From Fragilariopsis cylindrus CCMP1102 (Eukaryota; Bacillariophyta; Bacillariophyceae; Bacillariales; Bacillariaceae), in contig FMBT01000313.1 of NCBI GenBank assembly GCA_900095095.1, positions 1-64,000 on the forward strand: a DNA stretch of 64,000 bases, written 5' to 3'. The notes under the pieces were generated by a model. That model made no database searches. It worked only from the letters and a program-made list of their open reading frames with translations, and was not told the origin of the DNA. Made by a program: the position numbers and the translations under genes. Positions 55,463 to 64,000 of this stretch are shown one piece after another (position 1 is the stretch's first letter; the number at the start of each line of letters is the position of its first letter).

Positions 55463-57544
55463 CTATAATTGATTTCTATTTTCTTTTGGTATAGAAAATA
55501 CAGCTGGTCCTGGTTTCATAAAATTATTACCAGTTTCATAATATATTAATGAATACCTTTCAACTTCGGGTAGTCCAGCAGCAGCAGCAGCATCCATATC
55601 AGTACTAGTATCACTGGTAGAATTAGTAGTAGTGTCAGTTGTATTTGTATTTGTATTATTTGTAGTTGTAGTTGTATCCCATTCATCCACCCAATGTACA
55701 TACCGACCATCAATTTTAGCTAATTTATTATGTGTATTAATATTAATACATGTACGTGCCGATGATTCTACTATAATTCCACCACCACCACCACCACTAC
55801 CATTACCATTACCAAATGTACCCATACATAAACCATAAAATGGACCACAATTCTGTTTATCAATATGTGGACTACCTTTAAATCCATATGTCACCGCAAT
55901 TTCTGTACAATGTTTATCTGCGTAATTTGGATCAATATCAGATAGTATATTAATTGCTAAATCCCATATATTTCTATATCGATCTTGTTTTTTTGCTTTA
56001 CGTATTGCTCTACGACTTTTATTTGAATATTTATTCTTATTGTCATTATTGTCACTATTGTCAATTGTTATTATTGGTTTCCGTAATATCATATAATTTT
56101 GAGCCTTAATGGATGGTCTTTCACGATTTTTATTGATCAGACCTGTTTGGGTGGTCCATTTCCGTAATGCAATCATAATTTCATCAATTTTCATTTGTGA
56201 TACAGGTGTACCTTCTAAATATAATGACTTACGATTCGATACTAATGAATCATAATCTATACTACTATCATCATTCTCATTATTATCATTGTCGTTCTTC
56301 TTTTCATCATCATCATCATCATCATTATTATTTGGTGGCTGTGGTGTTGGTGTTGGTAATAATGCTAATTGTTCCTTATAATATTCTTTCAATAATAATG
56401 TCATGACATGTGAACGATTGACTTTACTTGGATCACTTGGTAATTTATTAAAATCACAGACTAATCGTCGTCGTAATGCCACTGTTCCCAATGGTTCTAA
56501 TTGACTACGTAATAATGTCGATGTACGACAGGATGCATTATTACCTATATATGTACCAGGTATATTACCAATTTCTTCCCATAATGTCATTAGAATTTGT
56601 ATCTTTGGTCTACTACTACTTGCACTACGCCTACTACCAGGACTACCAGGACTACCAGTATTATTATTAGTAGTAGTATTAGTAGTAGTAGTATTCAATA
56701 TATCATTAATACGTTCACGATGAACTATTCGTCCACATTTTTGATTATATTGTAAATCCAGTATCTTCAGATGAACTAAATTTGAATTTATTCCTTGTAG
56801 TAGTAAGGATTCTTGATTTGGTTTGAAAAAATTACGTGAGGCAATTATCGTATGAATTTTGGTACATTGTAGTATTTCAATTGGTAATGTATTAAACCAA
56901 TTTCGATTTAAATTGATGGTGTGTAAATTTTTCATCTGACCAAGTCCAGGTAAATGTGTAATTTCATTATTACTGATATCTAAAATTTGTAGTATATTAA
57001 AATTAAATTTTGTTGTTATTATGTTGTCTGATATAAGTAAAGTTGGAATCATTGTCGGAAACATTTGTTGATTAATTTCAATAGATCCTTTCAAATTAAG
57101 ACGTCGTATTGATGCTTCCGTCAAATCTTGTGATATTTTTGCAACAATACCATCATTTTCTTCTTCTTCTTTTTTTACTTTCATTTCGTCTTTGATGGAA
57201 TCTTGATTATTCTGTTTATCGTTAACTTGAATATTATCGTGTTCTTCTTTTTCTTTTTCTTTTTTATCTTTTTGAGCATTATCTTTAATATCATCGACTT
57301 CTAATGGTGCAGCACGTTCGATTAATGTTGGATGATATTTTATACGTAGGGATGTTTCAATTTCATTTAATGCAATCACAACATGATTATATTTTTCGTT
57401 TAATGATAATGATAATAAAGGAACATTAACAGTAGTTGTACTAGTATTTGTACTAGAAGTATTTGTACTAGCACTAATACTAGTACTAGTTGTAGTACTA
57501 GTACTAGTTGGATGATGAATCTCGGTCGTATTCATTTTATTCAT
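55463..57544 (-). CDS. Leucine-rich repeat + 2OG-Fe(II) oxygenase-like fusion (693 aa)
   Basis: The open frame begins with TTG; the first ATG is at 57544. A Ser/Thr-rich head is followed by Glu/Lys-rich sequence, then LRRs: LQILDISNNEITHLPGLGQ, MKNLHTINLNRNWFNTLP, LVHLKILDLQYN. A middle region has GNIPGTYIGN and LRRRLVCDFNKLPSDPSKVNRSHVMTLL. The C-terminal domain shows VTYGFKGSPHIDKQNCGPFYGLCMG with H560-x-D562, GGIIVE, DGRYVHWV with H617, and ERYSLIYYET with R663. This is the iron- and 2-oxoglutarate-binding pattern of double-stranded beta-helix dioxygenases, with an Asn/Thr-rich insertion before the Arg. The LRRs may present a protein substrate. No signal peptide, so probably cytosolic or nuclear. 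Substrate unknown. Confidence 0.78.
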   Translation of the reverse strand: MNKMNTTEIHHPTSTSTTTSTSISASTNTSSTNTSTTTVNVPLLSLSLNEKYNHVVIALNEIETSLRIKYHPTLIERAAPLEVDDIKDNAQKDKKEKEKEEHDNIQVNDKQNNQDSIKDEMKVKKEEEENDGIVAKISQDLTEASIRRLNLKGSIEINQQMFPTMIPTLLISDNIITTKFNFNILQILDISNNEITHLPGLGQMKNLHTINLNRNWFNTLPIEILQCTKIHTIIASRNFFKPNQESLLLQGINSNLVHLKILDLQYNQKCGRIVHRERINDILNTTTTNTTTNNNTGSPGSPGSRRSASSSRPKIQILMTLWEEIGNIPGTYIGNNASCRTSTLLRSQLEPLGTVALRRRLVCDFNKLPSDPSKVNRSHVMTLLLKEYYKEQLALLPTPTPQPPNNNDDDDDDEKKNDNDNNENDDSSIDYDSLVSNRKSLYLEGTPVSQMKIDEIMIALRKWTTQTGLINKNRERPSIKAQNYMILRKPIITIDNSDNNDNKNKYSNKSRRAIRKAKKQDRYRNIWDLAINILSDIDPNYADKHCTEIAVTYGFKGSPHIDKQNCGPFYGLCMGTFGNGNGSGGGGGGIIVESSARTCININTHNKLAKIDGRYVHWVDEWDTTTTTNNTNTNTTDTTTNSTSDTSTDMDAAAAAGLPEVERYSLIYYETGNNFMKPGPAVFSIPKENRNQL

Positions 57545-57665
57545 CGCAAAAGTTTTGGGTTCAAAGATTAGATTAGCCAATACGGTTGTGGATCTTTTGG
57601 CTTACAGTACTGAATATTGATGATGGCATGAAGACCATACAGCCAAAAAAAGGGTAATGTATGTT

Positions 57666-57696
<31 letters not shown>

Positions 57697-58552
57697 GTTT
57701 GTGTTTTTTGTTAAGAGTTTGAATTTTTGTGATGATGTTTTTTGTTTTTGATGCATGGTTGTGAAGCGGACACTGAGTGAGTAAGGAGTGAGTCGAGTCA
57801 TGAAGGAAATCGAATCGAATCGAATCGAACTAGTCCAGTCGAGTCAATAAATCAATCATACAGTAGGAAGGAAGCAGCTAAATAAGTTAATGTACAGTTA
57901 GTCACGTATTCATTGCTCGATTTAGTCGAATGATGAATGAATCTATCGAAAGAATGAATAAACTCTATGATTTCATGGTACATTTCCACATCAGAAATAC
58001 CGTAATCACATTTCATTCCCAGATCATGTATGTAAGTTAACGTAGCATATATTATTTCATTAATACGCGACTACTTTATTGGCTATCATGCGCGCGCAAG
58101 TCTAACTACAGTAACGACTTTTTTTAATCGTTACTTGTTTTTTCTGCGATATTTTTAAAGAATGCGCAACTAATGTCACACACGCACCAGCCAGATGATA
58201 TCGAAATGTAAATGAATCAATAATCGCTCATAACATCAATCTCCTCGCCAAACATACCGTATCCTTTTGTTTTCCTCCTCTTCTAACAAAAAGTCTTCGC
58301 GGAAATTTTCTTGGAAGAAATCGCCACTTTCTTTTGAAACATATCATTCGTATCATTTTTAACAAAAAGAAGTAACATTGATGGTAAAGATAAACTTTGT
58401 TCATTTATATTCATCTCAATAAATAAATAAATACCTTACCTGTTGCTTCGATAACAACAAGTTGTTTGTTTTCTCTATTTGAGAAAAGAAGAAAAAAAAA
58501 GACAAAAAGACAAATAATAGAGCTATAGAAGAGAGGTAGAATTAGATCCACA
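57545..58552. promoter_or_regulatory. Divergent region between LRR-oxygenase and fasciclin genes
   Basis: It contains a (TCG)n run at 57666-57697 and GAATC/AGTCG pentamer runs at 57805-57845. It should hold both promoters. There is no gene. Confidence 0.55.
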
Positions 58553-61234
58553 ATGATTGTCGCTATCGCTTCTGTTAAGAAATTGGCTGTAATTGGTGTT
58601 GTCGTTCTTATTGCATCATTTGGCGATGTGACCATGGCGGCTACGGAGGAGGAGGCTTCTACTAACAAAAAGGATGGCACTAGAAGAACTCAAGGGTATT
58701 ATTATCCTGTACCATCCCCTACGTATCATTATTACAAAGCAACACCGTATCCTACGCATAGACCACCAACACCATGGCCGACTGGAAAGGCACCAACACC
58801 AAAACCATCGCCATATCCAACTCCATCACCTACGAGTCGTCCTACGCCGTACCTAACACAACCAAAAGCATACGTTAAGGATCCGTACTATGAAGATCCG
58901 TACCATGCGGATTCGTATTATAAATACGGGTCTCCATATCCGACTCCACGTCCAACTTCTAATCCTACACGAAGTCCAACAATGAACCCAACGTTGAATC
59001 CAACACCTCAAGTAACAACGCCGATGCCAACACCTAAACCATCGCCGAAGCCATCGTTTAGGCCAACACCGAATCCAACCCCGCAACCAACTTTTGCACC
59101 AACTAAGGCACCATCGTCTGCACCTTCTCCTGCACCTTCTCCTGCACCATCGTCTGACCCTACTTCTGCACCAACTGCTGAAGCATCGGCAGCACCTTCT
59201 CCTGTACCATCTGAATCACCATCTGATCATCCAAGTGATGGACCATCCGAAGGTCCTACAAATTCGGAAGCACCATCGGATGAACCATCCGAAAATCCTA
59301 CACAATCAGAAGAACCATCTGAAAATCCTACAATGAGTGAGGAACCATCCAATAATCCTACACAGAGTGAAGAACCATCCAATAATCCAACACAAAGTGA
59401 AGAACCATCTGATAATCCAACACAAAGTGAAGAACCATCTGAATTTCCAACACAAAGTGAAGAGCCATCTTTCAGTCCTACAATAACTGAAAAACCAACT
59501 GATGATGATATTATTGATCCTGATTTTGTAACGCTTCGTAAGTAATATGAGATAATACATAACATTGTGTGTACATGATATGCATGCAAACGCAATGCAT
59601 GACATGACATGACATGACATGATATGATATGATATGACATGACACGAACGAACGAACGAACGATCGATCGATCATCATATTCCATTATTCATTCATCTCA
59701 TCTATATAATATATACATTTACAATTTTCTTTTCATTGCAATTGTTTTCCTTTTAATTCCTACCTTTACCATTATAATTATCAACAACAACAATAATAAT
59801 AATAATAATAATAATACAGTTGGAATCATTTGCTTCCCGGCAAACGCTGATCAACTCGGAACTTTCTGTGATGCAATAATTCGTACTGGTCTCGCTCCAG
59901 TATTGAACAACGGGGCTAGACGAGAACTAAAAGAAGGGGAACAAGAACAGGAACGAGAACGAGAACTCAAGACAATTGGTCCTGCCGGTACGGCAATTAG
60001 TATTAGTAATCGTGTTCCAGCAATTGCCGTTATAGATGACGTCCAGTACACTGTATTCGGTCCTACCAATGCAGCATTCAATAAATTGTCTCAGGCTACT
60101 AGGGACTTCCTTTTTAGTGATAAAGGGAATGATACATTAAGAGACATTGTAAGATACCATCTAGTCGAAGATCGTCGTATTAATTACCAAGACTTAGTTT
60201 GTGATAGGAGTTATTTAATGACAAATGGTGAAAACACTCGAACGAAATGTGGTAGTGATAAATTTACAAAATTCCAAGTCGGACAGGGTAACACAATACG
60301 CCCACAAATTAGTCTTCGAAATATTCCTGCTAGCAATGGTGTATTACATGTTGTTAATGAAGTTATTCTTCCTGAAAAGTCTACTCCGTCGACTAAGAGC
60401 CCAAGTACGGCGCGCCCAAGTAAGGCGCCGACTCCGTCGACTAAGAGCCCAAGTACGGCGCGCCCAAGTAAGGCGCCGACTAAGAGCCCAAGTGAAGCGC
60501 CGACTCAGAGCCCTACTTTCAACCAATGTTGTCCCACGCAAGCCGACGACGCACAAACATGTGTCGATTCAATGGAATTCGTTTACACTAATTCCTCATG
60601 CTCTGAAGGTGCACCAGATGATGATGCAAATAATGCTGTTCCAGGTTATTGCGTGGACACCGGAACAATTGAAGTAAATCCACCGGTTACTATTCAATTA
60701 TTCCTCTGTGGAAATAACCTTGGTGGAACCCCTCTTTATGAAATCTCACCTGTTACAGATGGCGACAACATCTCTATTAGATCTATCGACTTGGGAGCGG
60801 TTCAATGCCTTCCTAAATGTGTCCAGGTTAAAATTGAGCAGACTGATGGTACTATTACACAAACTTTTAACATCAACACAAGTTGTGCCAATAATAATGG
60901 ATGCGGATATTCGGTACCATCGATCGGATGTCCAGCGAATTGTCCATTTTATGCTGGATTCCCGGGATCAGGAGCAGGAGCAACTTGTGGAGTACCGGGA
61001 ACAGCAGCAGGATGTCCAGCTTCAGTACCCGATGGTCTCTGTGCTCCATGGGATGGCTTCGGTGAACTTGGCACGCCAGGTTTCAATGCCGGTTCCTTAC
61101 AATTCGTTGATTACAAATGCCCGGCACAGGGATTTCATGGACTTACTCCGGGATGTGGAATATCACCACTGGGAGGTACTTGTCCAGATGTATGTCCGCA
61201 AGAGAATCTGGCTGTATCTATTTGTAGTTTTTAA
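58553..61234 (+). CDS. Secreted fasciclin (FAS1) adhesin with Pro-Thr-rich stalk, two exons (799 aa)
   Basis: Exon 1 is 58553-59537, with donor GTAAGT. The intron 59538-59819 ends AATACAG, and exon 2 is 59820-61234, phase 1. The join reads DFVTL-LGIICFPANADQ. A signal peptide spans residues 1-29. Pro/Thr/Tyr-rich sequence and SEEPSxNPTQ repeats (about 45-320) follow. A FAS1 domain (about 329-515) shows FCDAIIRTGLAPVLN, YTVFGPTNAAFNKL, LRDIVRYHLVEDRRI and NGVLHVVNEVILP. Next is a second Ser/Pro linker (STKSPSTARPSKAPT, duplicated) and a Cys-rich C-terminal domain (about 561-799) with an even spread of about 24 Cys. FAS1 proteins mediate cell adhesion or mucilage attachment. Out-of-frame open frames in exon 2 are shadows. 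Confidence 0.85.
59590..59670 (+). repeat. Pentamer/tetramer microsatellite in the fasciclin-gene intron
   Basis: GACAT and GATAT units followed by CGAA and CGAT units. It lies wholly inside the intron. Confidence 0.85.
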
Positions 61235-62058
61235 TTGAAAGTTGATTTCCGTACAATGGAAAGAAAAACAGGGTAATAATACAGTAATAGACGACAAAAA
61301 CAACATATGCAAATAATTATACTATATGAATCAATAAATGAAGCAAGCGAGTGACGAAGCATATAATAATAATGATAATAATAATAAGAACAAGAACAAG
61401 AACATGACAACAATATAACACGAATCGAGCAACAGTGTCGTCGTCTTCCGGCAATGATTACTATGACAGGAATACAACACGCAGCATGCATATCATAACA
61501 TAACATATAATAATATTACGGTGTGAGCAAAGGGAGCTCACGCAGGGGTGGGTGTGCATTGCATGCATCATCATCAACTACAACGTGTGCTTGTTTTGTG
61601 TTTTGTTGTTCTTTTCACACCACCACTCAACCTAATTCGTAAACATATCACCATATCTGTCATACAATAACCACTACCACCATATTTCGCTCTACAAATT
61701 AATAACTACTTCGTGCTTCGTATAAAATATAACCTGTAATAATAATATAAAATGATACTTATTTATTTAAATTAGATGCTCTGCTAGCTCTACCTACCTA
61801 CGCACTAGCTGACTACTTAAAATAGTAGATTTTTTTAGATAAGAACCTTGAGATATTATCTACTTTTTGGAATTATTGACTTATATGTAGCACCTTAAGC
61901 ATATTATAAAGCATTCCTAGCTTATTTTTAGGATATGTGTGTGTGTGTATATACATAAAATATACTAGGACTAAGGAATGTTCTAGATATGCAATCGTTG
62001 TTTGAAATAAGAAAGTTCACAACATATGGAAAAATAGGTTTTAATAGACTTTGTTATG
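61235..62058. other. Convergent intergenic region
   Basis: 3' flanks of the fasciclin (+) and VWA-kinase (-) genes. AT-rich, with (AAT)n and (AAGAAC)n runs near 61366-61402. No gene seen. Confidence 0.55.
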
Positions 62059-64000
62059 TCATTGTCTTCGTCTTCCATTACCTCGACTTCTGTATTTCTT
62101 GTCGTCGAGTTTCTTGTACTCCTTCTGAGCTGGTTTGATATAGTTAATGAGATTAGAAGCAGGAGTTCTTAGTGGCAGACCCATCTTCTTACAAAGCGAG
62201 GAACACACGTGTGTTTCAAAGAAATTCTTGATACCGACAAGCCCCTTATCGGTAGCACCATTAATGTAACGTTGTTCACCCACTTGATGAACTACCGGAT
62301 CGGTAAGAAGATATCCATCGTCGGCATTCCATACTCCTTGTAGGTCACAAACTAATTGCCGACCTGCCGAATGCTCGTACGAAAAATGTGAAAAAGCTTG
62401 TGGGATATCATCAAGCTCTATTGGAATTCTTTCTTCTTCTTCTTCGCCGTCGCTGTCTTCCTCGTCATCCTCGTCAGATTCCTCAAAGGCAGGCAATGTT
62501 CCAGGTAATGTTCCCATTACCGTTTCGAAGTTACTATTGTCGTTACTGGTTGGACGTACAGTAGCTGTACTACGACGCACTAGACCTGCATTGTTGTTCC
62601 ATTTTAGGAATTTGCCATCGAGCTCCGGTTCGACTAGGACCCAGGCCTGATAATTTTCATAGGTCAAATCAACACACCCATAGATGGTTGTCTTAATGAA
62701 CGTGACTGTCCATTCTCTCCGGTAGGGATTTGGGAGACGTTTCGTGAATGCTTTCGCAAGTGTTGCTGCAATCAACTGCGTTCGTGCAAATTTTTCATGC
62801 CATTTTCGGCCTTGATGGTGATTTTCAACATCCTTCGCTTCTTTTGCCACCAAACGCAATCCGCAACGTTGTGCCGTATTTGACATAGAGCCATCTGGTG
62901 GGCGATAACCGATTGGTGCCGAAATTTCTGTGCAACGATAGACAAATCTCTCGGCTCCTTCTTCATATGGAGTCTCATAAAAAGCAAACCCATTTGCTCC
63001 AGGCGAAAGACTACTTTTCACCAATTTTTTACCTGTAGCTCGTATTTGATAACTTTGTGGCTCGTCATCATCTGGAAATTGAAACTTCCCAAGAAAGTCA
63101 TCAAATGCATAAATATACCATCCATCTTTTTCTCCGAGGTTTCTTAAAGTAGGGTCAACTTTTTGGTTCTTATCGACCACCTTATCGGATCTACGCGTGA
63201 GGGAAGCATGATGTCCACCCTCGGTTCGGAGTGTCAAAAGAGAACTGCTGACAGATGAAAATGCAGTCTTGAGATTTGCGGCATTGAGGCCAAGTTTTTG
63301 GAATTCTCCACGAGGTAATACTCCTGCCATCTGTTCGAGGAGTCTAAAGTCTTCTTTAATTGGTCCAAATGCAAGGGTGCGAAAGATCACCTTATCACGA
63401 CCAAATACTTGACCGATGCGCTTCACTCTATTGCAACAATCTTTTTCCAATTTTTCCATTATACGTTTTCTACAATTCCACGCCGATCCTTTTGATGTAT
63501 GCTGCATCTTTGGATCCACTTTACGATCTATATCGAAAATTTGAATACCGTGTTCACATTTCATACATGATTGATCGCTCGGGGCTCCATCTGAGAAAAA
63601 GAGTAACAAAACACTAGATCGATTCGGAGCATCGGCTGTCATCACCTCCAATGCCTTATCAAGTGCTGGAATGTAATTCCCGTGAGATTTTGGTCTTCTT
63701 TTTGATATTCGTTCAATGTTTTTGATAAATGATTCATCCAATGGTTTTGTGTCTATCAGCACACTTGCGTCGTTGCTCATCGAAATTAGGGTAACAACTA
63801 CATCATCGGCTGCTCCACTTTTCAATTGTTCCTTCGCAAAATCATTTCTCAAACATTGGTACACAGCCTTGGCTCTCGTTTCGTACCCTGGAACATCTGA
63901 TGCACGCATGGATGCACTATTATCAACAATCAAAACGGCATGACAACCCTTACCAGCTAGTTCAACCTCTGCAGGTGCTATTTCTTCCACCTCTTCATCC
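62059..64000 (-). CDS. VWA + alpha-kinase protein, 5' end beyond window
   Basis: The frame is still open at the window edge (codons before the first candidate are GAT GAA GAG GTG), so the N-terminus lies outside. The VWA domain has the MIDAS pattern VDNSASM (D-x-S-x-S), a middle region SHGNYIPALDKAL and FFSDGAPSD. The C-terminal half is an alpha-kinase: GFAFYETPYEEGAERFVYR (the glycine-rich F-x-x-G-x-x-R element), LRLVAKEA with a likely ATP-binding Lys, FSHFSYEHSAGRQLVCDLQGVW, LLTDPVVH, and the metal-binding C-terminal G-x-x-G-I-x-x-FF-x-x-H-x-C-x-x-x-C. An acidic linker interrupts the kinase. This domain pair matches the VwkA class of Dictyostelium, a Ser/Thr kinase tied to contractile-vacuole and myosin regulation. 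The role here is inference. Confidence 0.87.
   Translation of the reverse strand, partial: DEEVEEIAPAEVELAGKGCHAVLIVDNSASMRASDVPGYETRAKAVYQCLRNDFAKEQLKSGAADDVVVTLISMSNDASVLIDTKPLDESFIKNIERISKRRPKSHGNYIPALDKALEVMTADAPNRSSVLLLFFSDGAPSDQSCMKCEHGIQIFDIDRKVDPKMQHTSKGSAWNCRKRIMEKLEKDCCNRVKRIGQVFGRDKVIFRTLAFGPIKEDFRLLEQMAGVLPRGEFQKLGLNAANLKTAFSSVSSSLLTLRTEGGHHASLTRRSDKVVDKNQKVDPTLRNLGEKDGWYIYAFDDFLGKFQFPDDDEPQSYQIRATGKKLVKSSLSPGANGFAFYETPYEEGAERFVYRCTEISAPIGYRPPDGSMSNTAQRCGLRLVAKEAKDVENHHQGRKWHEKFARTQLIAATLAKAFTKRLPNPYRREWTVTFIKTTIYGCVDLTYENYQAWVLVEPELDGKFLKWNNNAGLVRRSTATVRPTSNDNSNFETVMGTLPGTLPAFEESDEDDEEDSDGEEEEERIPIELDDIPQAFSHFSYEHSAGRQLVCDLQGVWNADDGYLLTDPVVHQVGEQRYINGATDKGLVGIKNFFETHVCSSLCKKMGLPLRTPASNLINYIKPAQKEYKKLDDKKYRSRGNGRRRQ

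Noticed and set aside
59639-59819. ATG at 59639 as start of a separate fasciclin gene
   Set aside because: That segment has microsatellite sequence and a good acceptor at 59819; joining to exon 1 keeps phase and supplies the signal peptide.
60225-61238. 150- and 176-codon frames in exon 2 of the fasciclin gene
   Set aside because: They overlap a clear FAS1/Cys-rich coding frame and have no domains themselves.

Overview
The window looks like nuclear DNA of a diatom. The sequence evidence is: AT-rich intergenic DNA; mostly intron-poor genes with short GT-AG introns; a plastid-type presequence (signal peptide with an Asp-Ala-Phe motif); several secreted Thr/Pro/Ser-rich surface proteins; a BspA-like repeat protein; a diatom-type Ty1/copia fossil; and Asn/Gln runs in almost every protein. 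Two tandem genes carry a DUF3494 ice-binding domain. That suggests a cold-water lineage such as Fragilariopsis or its relatives, but the species is inference.

Layout. 0-7 kb: a dirigent-like Thr-Pro-Ser repeat protein (+), a thylakoid-lumen cyclophilin-like protein (-) and a Gln-rich bZIP factor (+). 7-12.4 kb: repeat-bearing non-coding DNA and a small two-exon gene (-). 12.4-21.8 kb: two sulfotransferase-like genes separated by about 7 kb without genes. That gap holds a tRNA-Thr gene and a family of TTAA-flanked elements with terminal inverted repeats and tRNA-like modules; this is the most unusual structure in the window. 22.5-28 kb: the tandem ice-binding genes with shared promoter motifs. 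28.8-37.7 kb: a spliced 2OG-Fe(II) oxygenase, a three-exon membrane protein, a methyltransferase-like protein and a TPT-type sugar-phosphate transporter. 37.7-48 kb: a retroelement graveyard (copia fossils and a LINE-like reverse transcriptase) surrounding one intact two-TM gene. 48.4-62 kb: a large BspA-like/ShKT-like surface protein, an LRR + 2OG oxygenase fusion and a two-exon fasciclin adhesin. 62-64 kb: a VWA + alpha-kinase gene that runs off the window.

Functional picture. Genes are spaced singly with their own flanks, so no operon logic applies. A cell-surface theme recurs: three secreted Pro-rich adhesin-like proteins, two membrane-anchored ice-binding proteins, and Golgi-type sulfotransferase-like and transporter proteins. 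Where the first in-frame codon of an open frame is GTG or TTG, I moved the start to the first ATG. Five genes were assembled across introns from splice signals and reading-frame continuity, and a sixth (the dirigent-like gene) has one of its introns resolved.
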